Shown here: positions 1 to 9,495 of the stretch, piece by piece
How positions within the stretch are numbered: the stretch's first letter is position 1
Layout of the letters: each line of letters begins with the position of its first letter
NCBI GenBank assembly: GCA_946616835.1
Contig: CAMOJK010000005.1
Span: 1-64,000, forward strand
Direction of reading: 5' to 3'
Source: an uncultured Lachnospiraceae bacterium
Lineage (GTDB): Bacteria > Bacillota > Clostridia > Lachnospirales > Lachnospiraceae
DNA length: 64,000 nt
Translations under genes and position numbers: made by a program
The notes under the pieces: generated by a model
The model's input: the letters and a program-made list of their open reading frames with translations, nothing else
Databases searched by the model: none
Told to the model about the DNA's origin: nothing

Positions 1-149
1 AGAATTCACCTCTTGTTTATCTGCTTACGGAAAGAACCGGCAGATAGAGCAGGATGAGGGTTGCTTTGCGGCAGACCTGCATTCTGTATTTGTTTATAAT
101 TTTTTAGTTATGCAGTAGTATCAAAAGTCTGACTAATGGGGGAGAGCAG

Positions 150-1295
150 ATGTACTGTACAAACTGTGGAAAAGAAATAGCAGATGGTTCGGTTTTCTGC
201 AGACATTGCGGAGAGCAGATTGGTGATGACAAAACTGTATATGTTGTTAAAGATGATGCCAACTCAGAACTTAAGAAAATCGCTGCCAGCAATTATGTTA
301 AAAGCAGCCCGACAGAGAAAAAATCAAATCGTCTTGTCATTATCGTTGCTGCCGGGATTGCTGCAGTGGCCGTATTAGCGGTGGCAGCAGGCATCATCCT
401 TCATCCTAAAAAAGATGAATGGAACGGTCCGGAAACATCAGAAACAGTTTCTGCTGATAACGGTGTTGATGAGTCTGCGATTCCGGCAGACACAATGGAA
501 GAAGCAGCAACGCCTGAAGCGTCTGAGACTGTGGCAGAGGCCGCTAAAGAACCTGATGCCATGGCAGCAGAGACGTCTTTGACCGTTACTGTCAGTGTGA
601 TAGGGGCAAATGAGACGGGCGCATTAAGCGGTGCGATAGTACAGCTTAAAGGTAATGATTATGAGGAGTATGCCGAGACTGATACAGCCGGACACGCACT
701 TTTTCCGGTGTCGGCAGACGGAAGATATACCGTAAAGTGTAATGCAGACGGGTATAACGAGAATGTGCTGGAGATAGAGATTGCCGGTGCTGATATAGAT
801 GCTGTTGTGCCGATGATACCTGTGGTAACAGGCAATGATGCCTTTGTATATCTTAGCTGGAAAGGTGATCACGATTTAGATTTGTGCGCATTCAATGCTG
901 AATTGCAGGAGTATGTTAACATCGGCCACCCGTCTGACAGTATCGGAAATGTGTTCCTATATGCAGATCATGGTGCAGATATGCCTTATGAAGTAATCTA
1001 TATCCATGATACTGATGATGAGATTACGAAGACATTCTTTGTGACTGAAGCAAAGAATGCCAGGGAGGGTATGCCTTCTCAGATGGCAGCAGACGGTGTT
1101 ACCATAAAGATATATGATAAAACTGGTCTGGCTTACTCTAGTGCTGCCCGTATTGATGAAAAAGCAGCACTGTGGTGCCCATGCTATTGCTATGCCGGCA
1201 GTTTCTATGACCAGCAGGATTATATCTACGATGTTAGCGGTGAGCAGTACGAATGGATAAGCTTTAAAGAAAAAGATGCTTATACCGGAAAATAA
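150..1295 (+). CDS. Zinc-ribbon domain membrane protein, extracytoplasmic domain of unknown function
   Basis: N-terminal CTNCG...FCRHCG zinc ribbon, then a hydrophobic TM segment (LVIIVAAGIAAVAVLAVAAGIIL) and an acidic linker; complete ORF with RBS ggggga upstream. Confidence 0.85.
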   Translation: MYCTNCGKEIADGSVFCRHCGEQIGDDKTVYVVKDDANSELKKIAASNYVKSSPTEKKSNRLVIIVAAGIAAVAVLAVAAGIILHPKKDEWNGPETSETVSADNGVDESAIPADTMEEAATPEASETVAEAAKEPDAMAAETSLTVTVSVIGANETGALSGAIVQLKGNDYEEYAETDTAGHALFPVSADGRYTVKCNADGYNENVLEIEIAGADIDAVVPMIPVVTGNDAFVYLSWKGDHDLDLCAFNAELQEYVNIGHPSDSIGNVFLYADHGADMPYEVIYIHDTDDEITKTFFVTEAKNAREGMPSQMAADGVTIKIYDKTGLAYSSAARIDEKAALWCPCYCYAGSFYDQQDYIYDVSGEQYEWISFKEKDAYTGK

Positions 1296-1303
1296 ACAGA
1301 AAA

Positions 1304-3100
1304 TTAACGAAGAACCTGGCCGTGCTTTAGCTTATACTGTTTCTTGTTTTCGTACATAAGGGAGTCGGCTTTTTTTTCGGCATCAGTTATACTTATTCCG
1401 TTTCCTGCATATGCATTTCCTACTGCAATATACATATGGATATCCAGGCCTGATGATTTATCGAATTCAGCTTCTTCCTTTTCCAGACGGAGGATGGATT
1501 CTTCAAAAAAATGGTCAGTTGATTTTTCGGCGCCTTCCATTATCACCACAAATTCATCGCCACCGGTGCGGAAGCATTTGCACTTCGGTCCAAAGGCCTT
1601 TTTCAGGGCAGTGGCAGCTCCTTTGATATATTTGTCACCGTCAGTGTGACCGTAGCTGTCGTTTACTGTTTTTAAGCAGTTGAGGTCGAACATTCCGATT
1701 CGGACACCGGGAATTTCCTCGTTTGCTATCTTTTCGAAAAGAACACTTTCGTATTTTATGAATGCGGCACGGTTACCGATCTCTGTTAATGCATCGACAT
1801 AAGCAATCCTGTTTACAATCTCGAACTCGTTGCTCTTCCGTATGCTTTCCAGCATGAGACTGATGGATTTTATTATCAGTGTGATTATGAAAAATAACAA
1901 GCCTATACGCATGAATCTGTTGACATCAGCGGTATGGTGTTTGTGACCGAAATCATAAAGACATACATCAACTACTGCTGTCAGGCTGAATACTGCAAAT
2001 GATATATAGACAAAGATATTCGGATTTTTTTTCTGTTCTTTTTTGTATCTCAGGGCATCCTTTACCAGCATCACAACGATTACGGTTATTATACCTGCGT
2101 CTATAAGGTGTATAAAGTGTAACAATGAATGGTAATCAGCCAGGCCCAGCGAGGTGAGTATGATACAGAAAGATGTCATTACACAGATAATATCGAATAC
2201 TATGGCATTGTATTTTTCGTTTGGCTTCATCATAATGCAGTTAACATAGCAGAAGCCGGGGTAGGGCAGCAGCATCTGCGAAAGGTATGATACACTGTGC
2301 CAGAATTCTGAGTTACCGATCATGAACTGCATAAAAAGTGTCTCACTAAGAGTCAGCAGTCCGGTCAGTATGCCTATCATTCCCAGATATATAAAGCCAC
2401 TGGAAATGCTCGTTCTGGATACGGCAGCCAGTACAAAGGAAACTATACCGAAAAGGATTATCAAAAGACTTATGATGAAAGCCAGCATATGACTGCGGAC
2501 AAAATTTGCACTGAATGTACCGCCGTCGCCTATATAAAGCATATCTATGTAACAGTTCTTATCTGAATACAGGTATTTTAGTTTCAGTATTATCTCTTTT
2601 CCTTCCGAATTCTCCGGAAGCGGTATGTGGTGGAAGCTGCTGCCATATGAGACTCCAGACAATATTGATATATCAGGCATGAAACGGTCTATTTCTCTGC
2701 CGTCAAGATACATGATATAGGACAGATTTCTTGTTCGGAAATCCAGGGAAGAAGTGGTGGGAATGCTGTCAGGTATTTCTTTTGAGAGTACAATATAGCC
2801 GTTGCTGTCCTGATAGTTTACCAGGTTGGATTCGGTACTTACATAAGTGCCATTTTCTAACTGCCAGTCATCACCGAAAAAAAACAGGCTGCTTTCATTG
2901 AAAGCAACATAGTCATTTTTATCCGGGATGAATGCCACATAGGAAACAATAATAGCCACAGCAAAAAGCATAAATATCACATTATACTTCTTTTCGGTAG
3001 ACATTTTTTTTGTTTTATTTGTGGTATTGCTTTTATCCATATGACAATATTTGTGATAATGATCGCAACAGTTTTGCAGCCAGGTGAAGACCGACCACAA
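1304..3100 (-). CDS. Membrane diguanylate cyclase (GGDEF) with 7TM-DISM-like sensor region
   Basis: FRTGGDEFVVIM motif, multiple TM helices; true start may be an internal Met. Confidence 0.88.
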   Translation of the reverse strand: MWSVFTWLQNCCDHYHKYCHMDKSNTTNKTKKMSTEKKYNVIFMLFAVAIIVSYVAFIPDKNDYVAFNESSLFFFGDDWQLENGTYVSTESNLVNYQDSNGYIVLSKEIPDSIPTTSSLDFRTRNLSYIMYLDGREIDRFMPDISILSGVSYGSSFHHIPLPENSEGKEIILKLKYLYSDKNCYIDMLYIGDGGTFSANFVRSHMLAFIISLLIILFGIVSFVLAAVSRTSISSGFIYLGMIGILTGLLTLSETLFMQFMIGNSEFWHSVSYLSQMLLPYPGFCYVNCIMMKPNEKYNAIVFDIICVMTSFCIILTSLGLADYHSLLHFIHLIDAGIITVIVVMLVKDALRYKKEQKKNPNIFVYISFAVFSLTAVVDVCLYDFGHKHHTADVNRFMRIGLLFFIITLIIKSISLMLESIRKSNEFEIVNRIAYVDALTEIGNRAAFIKYESVLFEKIANEEIPGVRIGMFDLNCLKTVNDSYGHTDGDKYIKGAATALKKAFGPKCKCFRTGGDEFVVIMEGAEKSTDHFFEESILRLEKEEAEFDKSSGLDIHMYIAVGNAYAGNGISITDAEKKADSLMYENKKQYKLKHGQVLR

Positions 3101-3236
3101 TTATGTATATTTTAACACAAAAAAAGCAAACATAAGGTTTAATTTTTACATATTTATGTCGATAAAATAAGTAGGGTTTTATCTTGTCTTGCAACTGAAA
3201 AGGATTTCAGTGTCAGCTACATGGAGGTAGTGTTCT

Positions 3237-4322
3237 ATGACGGGATTAAGTGGCATATCTTCATATAATTTCACAGGATTTTCAGCGGGATATAGTTCCC
3301 AAAAGACAACTGGCTTTGCACGAAGGACCATACAGGGAAAAAGCCAGCCTGATTTTTTTGCCCGCCAAAAGGAGGACGCAGAGGCAGAAAAAGCGAAGGA
3401 ATCCAGTCATTTGCATAAAATAATTCGTGAATTAAAGAGAAAACGGGAAAATGACGGTGAAAACATTCAGGAAAAATTAAATAAAGAGTTAACAATCTGC
3501 AGCAAGAGCGCAGAGAATGACAAAAAAGAGAAGGTTAAATCGCACGTTAACTATAATTACAAAGAGGTGGCCGGGAAGATTCAGCGCGCCAAGACCTCTG
3601 TAAGCGCCGGTCAGGCAGTGATATCTGCCAAGAGAAAAGTGGTGGAGATAAAAAGGAAAATATCCACAGGAGACGGCGATGCGGAAGATCTTCAGCTGGC
3701 ACTCACCCATGCAAAGCGTATGGAAATGGCTGCAAGAAAGAAAAAGCACCATCTGGAAATGGAAGAAATGGCAGCTAATAATATACAGAGGGATGAGAAT
3801 GCAAGCCGGCAGGAGGAGACGGTAAAATCCATCAGGGACTCGCTGGTAAATGCTGCTGAAGAAGAAGTTTCTAAGCAGGAAGATGAGATTTTTGAAGAAC
3901 GTGAGGCTTTAGCTGAGGAGCTTTCGGAAGGTGTTGAGGAAACCGGTGAGGGCTGCTTTGAAGATATGGTTTCTGAATTAAATGAGATGATTTCAGAACT
4001 GGACGAGGAGACACTTGAAGAGCTGGGAAAAGCCATGGAATTTTTTGAGGATATGGAGATTCTGGATCCCCATATGACAAGAGAGGATCTGGATGAGCTG
4101 AAGCGTAAGCACCGGGCAGAAGAGCAGAAAGCCATGTTAAAGGCTGATATGGATTATCTTAAAGGTATGATAAAGCATCAGATGAACAGAAGCGACGGTA
4201 CATTGGAAATGAGGGGAAATTCGTTCGGTTCCGTTGCGTCATTTCCTTCTGGGAGAATTATGTCAACCGGTGCGCCTGCGGCAATACCGCCGGTATCTGT
4301 CGGGATTGATGTGCAGGTGTGA
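3237..4322 (+). CDS. Hypothetical Lys/Glu-rich coiled-coil protein
   Basis: 361 aa ORF, RBS-like tggaggtag upstream, charged coiled-coil composition. Confidence 0.75.
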   Translation: MTGLSGISSYNFTGFSAGYSSQKTTGFARRTIQGKSQPDFFARQKEDAEAEKAKESSHLHKIIRELKRKRENDGENIQEKLNKELTICSKSAENDKKEKVKSHVNYNYKEVAGKIQRAKTSVSAGQAVISAKRKVVEIKRKISTGDGDAEDLQLALTHAKRMEMAARKKKHHLEMEEMAANNIQRDENASRQEETVKSIRDSLVNAAEEEVSKQEDEIFEEREALAEELSEGVEETGEGCFEDMVSELNEMISELDEETLEELGKAMEFFEDMEILDPHMTREDLDELKRKHRAEEQKAMLKADMDYLKGMIKHQMNRSDGTLEMRGNSFGSVASFPSGRIMSTGAPAAIPPVSVGIDVQV

Positions 4323-4363
4323 AGCGGCAAAAAATATCCGTCCGGATCCGGTTATGGATATTT

Positions 4364-4975
4364 TTAGTATTCGCTCAGGATAAGCCTTACCATTTCGTTT
4401 CTTTCTTTGGGAACATCTGCACCGCAGATACGCTTGGGTTCATCTGCTCTGTGCTTTATCACGTTTTCAATCGTCATATCAAAGCATTCAGGGAATGCCC
4501 AAAGGGCGTGGTCAATATTTATCTGCTGCCTGAAAAGTTCTGATTGGTCATGAGCCTGATCCAAAAGATTCAGGAACTGAGGATAGCGGGCGGCATCTTC
4601 CTTATCTATTTTTATATCTGCAATGGATGAACCGCTGTGTTTTATTCCGAACTTTACAGCAAGGTCCATAAGGACTGTCTTGTATGACATATCGAATATA
4701 CGGTCACAGGTATCCCGGTCTATGCGGAAACGGTCCATCGCTATTACTACATCAAGAAGTTTTAGGGAAGTGAAATCTTCCGAACCTTCGAAGATAAGTC
4801 TGTGGCAGACCGGCCCGTGGTCATCGGGAGAGAAAATGTCGGGTTTATTATATCTGGTCAGAATCCACTCTACTTCATCCATATCAAAGCGTATTTTTGA
4901 AAGGTCGAGAAGAGTAGGCCCCCCCTGAATGTCTTCAATATATTTAAGTTTTTCTTTTGCTTCGCTGACTGTCAT
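4364..4975 (-). CDS. Hypothetical protein
   Basis: 203 aa ORF directly downstream of and co-oriented with the 4994-6061 gene. Confidence 0.7.
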   Translation of the reverse strand: MTVSEAKEKLKYIEDIQGGPTLLDLSKIRFDMDEVEWILTRYNKPDIFSPDDHGPVCHRLIFEGSEDFTSLKLLDVVIAMDRFRIDRDTCDRIFDMSYKTVLMDLAVKFGIKHSGSSIADIKIDKEDAARYPQFLNLLDQAHDQSELFRQQINIDHALWAFPECFDMTIENVIKHRADEPKRICGADVPKERNEMVRLILSEY

Positions 4976-4993
4976 TTTTTCTCCAAATATTAT

Positions 4994-6061
4994 TTACCGG
5001 TCAGCAAGAACTGCGCTTGCCGCCTGGTCAAAGGTAGTTACATTTACAGATCCGTTTGTGGTAGTCCGGTAGATCGGTATGTCGCTTCCGAAATCCCTGA
5101 AATAAACATAGTCGGATGTTATGCATATATTTCTGTGGACACCCATCTTCACTGTTTCCATACCGCTTCCGTCAGTGTGTATCCTTTTAAGGGCGTATCC
5201 TTCGGGATCATCGGCAACGACTGTCTGATAGTATATCCAATCCTGATACTGGTTGAAACTGTCACATCTCTCATCTGTAATGGTGAAAATGCTGCCATCA
5301 CTAAGATTATATGACTTCAGGTGGTAATCATCGTTGGAATCAAGGTAATAGACAGTCTGTCCATCTACTATAGGCAGGTACATTCGCTCCGTGGAAACCT
5401 CATTGGTGGAACCGAATACCGGATCCATAGTATTTAGGGTACCGGTGGTCAGATTGTCTGAATAATACATCAGGCCTCCGTAGTAGCAGCCTACCTTGGG
5501 GTGTCCGGTCATCAGAGTCACGGGATCACCTCCGGCTATGGATATGCTGTTGACAGTTATCTTTGCATTGCCGTCGCTTTTTTCATCCTCGGCAAAGCAG
5601 GTGTAGATCAGATTGTTGCCGGCAAGCATCATGCCGTCGCTTGTCACATCTGTGATCAGGTTATTATTCGAATGGTGGGTATCATAACGGTATATGCCGC
5701 GGCCTCTGCGCACATATCCAAGCCCTGTCTTGTCGGCAGCAGCATCAGTATAGTAGTAGAGATATCCGTTTGCGGCACAGATAAAGGAAGCGTTGCCTTC
5801 TGATAGTTTTTTGCATTCTCCGCTTGCAGCATCCATTGCATAGAGCTTTCCCGAATCATAACTGTTTGAAAAGTATATCACACCATTTGATTCGCAGAAA
5901 AGTCCACCGTTATAGAGATTGCCTGCGGTATTTCCGGCAGTCATGGGATCGTTGGGGGGAATCTGTTTTTGCTTCCCGCCGATGATCCTTATGGCTGCAA
6001 TTACGGCGATGAGAATGACTATTATTATAACGGCAATTACCGTACGCAGTTTTTTGTTCAT
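4994..6061 (-). CDS. DUF5050-like beta-propeller protein with N-terminal TM anchor
   Basis: TM segment then repeated (Y/W)YY...G blocks typical of DUF5050 proteins. Confidence 0.75.
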   Translation of the reverse strand: MNKKLRTVIAVIIIVILIAVIAAIRIIGGKQKQIPPNDPMTAGNTAGNLYNGGLFCESNGVIYFSNSYDSGKLYAMDAASGECKKLSEGNASFICAANGYLYYYTDAAADKTGLGYVRRGRGIYRYDTHHSNNNLITDVTSDGMMLAGNNLIYTCFAEDEKSDGNAKITVNSISIAGGDPVTLMTGHPKVGCYYGGLMYYSDNLTTGTLNTMDPVFGSTNEVSTERMYLPIVDGQTVYYLDSNDDYHLKSYNLSDGSIFTITDERCDSFNQYQDWIYYQTVVADDPEGYALKRIHTDGSGMETVKMGVHRNICITSDYVYFRDFGSDIPIYRTTTNGSVNVTTFDQAASAVLADR

Positions 6062-6210
6062 GGGGACCTCCCTTCTATTTATGATTTATAAGGAATGTCT
6101 GTAAAATCGTTCAAAGGCTGGCGGTCTTTACTATTATGAAAAACTGAAGCAAAAAAAGCTTCGTATACTATAAGTATATTCTTTAAAAGATGGGATTTCA
6201 AGGAAGGACC

Positions 6211-6744
6211 TTAATTTGTCTGCTCTGAAGAGATTATAGCTCGACCTGCCTCCAGAGAAGCTTTCAGATCAATTATTCGCTGGTTTGAGGATCCGCGGAA
6301 ACGCAGGGATATATTTTTAAGGTCGAGGACAAATTCACCATCTACCAGAACATCTGCCAGGGAAAGCATGGGAATGGTGTCTTCTGTATGGGCGCGGGAA
6401 TAGTTTTTATCTGTAAGCTCTTCAAAGGTATAGCCAGAATATATCCAGATGGTTTTACCGGGATATGCGGCCCTTACTTTTTCAAGAAAAGGACGCAATG
6501 CTTTTTGGTTGGCCGGCTCCATTGGCTCACCGCCGAGAATGGTAAGCCCTGCTATCCATGCAGGCTCAAGTGAACTTATTATCTCATTCTCAACGGAACT
6601 GTCAAAATTTTTCCCATAGCAAAAATCCCATGTCATGGGATTAAAGCATTCTTTACAATGGTGGGTGCAGCCGCTTACGAAAAGGCTTGTGCGTACACCT
6701 GGTCCATTTGCTATGTCATTGTATTTGATCTCTGCGTAATTCAT
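6211..6744 (-). CDS. nrdG: Anaerobic ribonucleoside-triphosphate reductase activating protein (radical SAM)
   Basis: NGPGVRTSLFVSGCTHHCKECFNPMTW radical-SAM cysteine motif; adjacent to nrdD. Confidence 0.95.
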   Translation of the reverse strand: MNYAEIKYNDIANGPGVRTSLFVSGCTHHCKECFNPMTWDFCYGKNFDSSVENEIISSLEPAWIAGLTILGGEPMEPANQKALRPFLEKVRAAYPGKTIWIYSGYTFEELTDKNYSRAHTEDTIPMLSLADVLVDGEFVLDLKNISLRFRGSSNQRIIDLKASLEAGRAIISSEQTN

Positions 6745-6836
6745 ATATTTTGATCATTATCAATCACTGTTTGGGTAAAAACAATTCTCACAATTGCATC
6801 GAATTCGGTGTATATGCGAGTTGCTGTTTTGCTTGT

Positions 6837-6937
6837 CTTAAACTTTCGCGCACCGGCATCGTGCCTGATGTTAGTGCCATTCGCACTGCTTACTTAAAAC
6901 ACCGTCAGACAAGACCGCATGGTGTGGAAAGTTTAAG
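6837..6937. other. Palindromic multi-hairpin element between nrdD and nrdG
   Basis: Perfect 11-bp inverted repeat CTTAAACTTTC (6837-6847) / GAAAGTTTAAG (6927-6937), extendable through CGCACC/GGTGTG; internal hairpins GCAC..GTGC and AGTGC..GCACT. Confidence 0.6.
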
Positions 6938-6951
6938 GTTAAACAATCATA

Positions 6952-9123
6952 TTACAGGTGAAGTACGCGCTCACGGATTTCCTGTGTCCGTCCCTGATTC
7001 CAGAACTGTGTGCCGATGTAACCGCAGGTGCGTCTTGCAACATTCATGGTGTTCTGGTCACGGTTTTTGCAGTTGGGGCATTCCCATACAAGCTTGCCGT
7101 CCTCGTCATTGACGATATTTATCTCACCGCTGTAGCCACATCGCTGACAGTAGTCGGATTTGGTATTGAGCTCGGCATACATGATGTTTTCATATATATA
7201 TTGCATAACAGAAAGTACGGCATCAATATTGTTCATCATGTTAGGTACTTCCACATAGCTGATTGCTCCGCCGGGTGAAAGGGCCTGGAATTCTGACTCG
7301 AATTTAAGCTTGGTGAAGGCATCAATTTCTTCGGTTACATGGACATGGTAACTGTTGGTGATGTAGTTTTTGTCCGTAACGCCGGGAATCATGCCGAAAC
7401 GCTTCTGAAGGCATTTTGCAAATTTGTAAGTAGTGGATTCCAGCGGAGTACCATAGAGTGAAAATGATATGTTGGTCTCGCTGCGCCACTTTGCACATTT
7501 ATCATTAAGGAAATGCATGACCTTGAGCGCAAAATCCTTGCCGGCCGCGTCGGTATGGGAAACTCCCTTCATGTATCTCGTGCATTCGCACAGTCCCGCA
7601 TATCCGAGGGATATGGTGGAGTAGTTGCCATAAAGAAGCTTGTCTATTTTCTCGCCCTTCTTAAGTCTTGCAAGTGCACCGAACTGCCAGAGTATGGGAG
7701 CAACATCAGAAGGTGTCCCTAAAAGACGCTCATGTCTGCACATAAGGGCACGCTTACAGAGCTCGGTGCGGCTTTCCATAAGCTGCCAGAATTTGTCTTC
7801 ATCTTTGCCGGAGCTGCAGGCTACATCCACGAGATTGAGGGTTACAACACCCTGATTGAATCTGCCGTAGTATTTGTGTGCACCATTTTCACCGAGACCG
7901 GAAATATCAGGTGTAAGGAAGCTGCGGCATCCCATGCAGGGGTAAACATCACCGTTTTTGTATTCTTTCATTTTCTTTGCGGAAATGTAATCAGGTACCA
8001 TGCGTTTTGCAGTGCACTGGGCAGCAAGCTTTGTGAGATACCAGTACCTGGTTCCTTCCTTTATATTGTCCTCATCCAGCACATAGATAAGCTTTGGGAA
8101 CGCAGGGGTAATATATACACCTTTTTCGTTTTTTACACCGAGTATGCGCTGCTTGAGCATTTCTTCTATGACCATTGCAAGGTCATCCCGAAGCTGACCC
8201 TCGGGAACCTCGTCAAGATACATGAATACAGTAATGAAAGGTGCCTGTCCGTTAGTGGTCATAAGAGTGATCACCTGGTACTGGATCACTTGTACGCCTC
8301 TCTCAATCTCCGCCTTAACACGCATCTCAGCAACTTCGTTTATCTGATCTTCGCTTGCGTTTACGCCGGCTTCTTCAAATTCCTCGCGTACTTCCTTGCG
8401 GAATTTCTTGCGGCTGATGTCAACAAAAGGTACAAGGTGGGAGAGCGTGATGCTCTGTCCGCCGTACTGTGAGCTTGCAATCTGGGCAATGGACTGCGTT
8501 GCAATATTGCAGGCAGTGGAAAAGCTCTTGGGCTTTTCTATCATGGTCTCACTGATGACAGTGCCGTTCTGCAGCATGTCCTCAAGATTTACCAGGCAGC
8601 AGTTGTGCATATGCTGTGCAAAATAGTCTGCATCATGAAAATGGATGACACCCTGCTCGTGGGCTTCCACGATGTCGGGAGGCAGGAGAAATCGCCTGGT
8701 GATATCCTTTGATACTTCTCCGGCCATATAGTCACGCTGGACACTGTTGACAGTAGGATTTTTGTTGGAATTTTCCTGTTTCACCTCTTCGTTGTTGCAT
8801 TCGATAAGGCTCATTATCTGCTCGTCAGTGGTATTGGACTGGCGGACAAGTGCATGCTGGTAACGGTAGATGATATATTTTTTGGCTACCTCATTGTGCC
8901 CGGAATCCATGATCCCGTTCTCTACCATATCCTGTATCTCTTCCACGCTGGCAGCCCTTGTAAGGTTGCGGCATTTTGCGACAACGCTTTCCTCGATCGC
9001 CCTGATCTGGTCGAGGCTAAGCTGTTTATCTTCAGAAACCTCTGCATTGGCCTTGCTTATGGCGCTGATGATCTTTATACCGTCAAAACCTACTTCTTTT
9101 CCGCTTCTTTTGATGATCTTCAT
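6952..9123 (-). CDS. nrdD: Anaerobic ribonucleoside-triphosphate reductase
   Basis: N-terminal ATP-cone, C-terminal CxxC...CPNC zinc site and RRTCGYIGTQFWNQGRTQEI glycyl-radical signature. Confidence 0.96.
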   Translation of the reverse strand: MKIIKRSGKEVGFDGIKIISAISKANAEVSEDKQLSLDQIRAIEESVVAKCRNLTRAASVEEIQDMVENGIMDSGHNEVAKKYIIYRYQHALVRQSNTTDEQIMSLIECNNEEVKQENSNKNPTVNSVQRDYMAGEVSKDITRRFLLPPDIVEAHEQGVIHFHDADYFAQHMHNCCLVNLEDMLQNGTVISETMIEKPKSFSTACNIATQSIAQIASSQYGGQSITLSHLVPFVDISRKKFRKEVREEFEEAGVNASEDQINEVAEMRVKAEIERGVQVIQYQVITLMTTNGQAPFITVFMYLDEVPEGQLRDDLAMVIEEMLKQRILGVKNEKGVYITPAFPKLIYVLDEDNIKEGTRYWYLTKLAAQCTAKRMVPDYISAKKMKEYKNGDVYPCMGCRSFLTPDISGLGENGAHKYYGRFNQGVVTLNLVDVACSSGKDEDKFWQLMESRTELCKRALMCRHERLLGTPSDVAPILWQFGALARLKKGEKIDKLLYGNYSTISLGYAGLCECTRYMKGVSHTDAAGKDFALKVMHFLNDKCAKWRSETNISFSLYGTPLESTTYKFAKCLQKRFGMIPGVTDKNYITNSYHVHVTEEIDAFTKLKFESEFQALSPGGAISYVEVPNMMNNIDAVLSVMQYIYENIMYAELNTKSDYCQRCGYSGEINIVNDEDGKLVWECPNCKNRDQNTMNVARRTCGYIGTQFWNQGRTQEIRERVLHL

Positions 9124-9146
9124 GATTCAGTAAACTCCTTATATTA

Positions 9147-9194
9147 AAACATAATCTTGTATATTTGATTTGGGACGACCACAAGATGTTGTGG
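9147..9194 (-). promoter_or_regulatory. Tandem NrdR-box-like operators upstream of nrdD
   Basis: CCACAAGATGTTGTGG (9179-9194) and AAACATAATCTTGTAT (9147-9162) resemble acaCwAtATatwGtgt; start-to-start 32 bp. Confidence 0.6.
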
Positions 9195-9375
9195 CGTGCA
9201 GTGTTATATTATCATCATAGTGAAGGGGATGCAAGGGGAAATTGTGAGGATTTCTCCGCCGGCTGCAGGCCGTTTTTCTATCTGCTGGGAATAAATGGTG
9301 ATATGCAGGGGTGATTGAATTATGTTAAATTATGAAATAGAATTATAACTCGTGAGAGGATAGTCATATCGTAAA

Positions 9376-9419
9376 GTAGACTTTGAGTAGACTTTAAATA
9401 GACTTTAAATTGATTTTCA
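9376..9419 (+). repeat. Four 11-bp iterated repeats
   Basis: GTAGACTTTGA / GTAGACTTTAA / ATAGACTTTAA / ATTGATTTTCA in perfect 11-bp register. Confidence 0.7.
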
Positions 9420-9495
9420 ACAGAATTCGACTATTATTTGGGACGCTTACAGCACTTTGTAATTTGCTGTGCAATGTCAGTTGCGGAGGTGTGGA

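Noticed and set aside
3692-4135. 147-aa minus-strand ORF (Ser-rich)
   Set aside because: Antisense to the well-supported 3237-4322 gene; low-complexity translation of Glu/Lys codons; no family resemblance.
6837-6937. Cloverleaf-like fold considered as a tRNA
   Set aside because: No T-loop GGTTCRANTCC motif, closing stem too long (11 bp or more), and no CCA-type end; reported as an unassigned structure instead.
7732-8472. 246-aa plus-strand ORF
   Set aside because: Antisense to nrdD, whose protein is clearly recognisable; shadow ORF.
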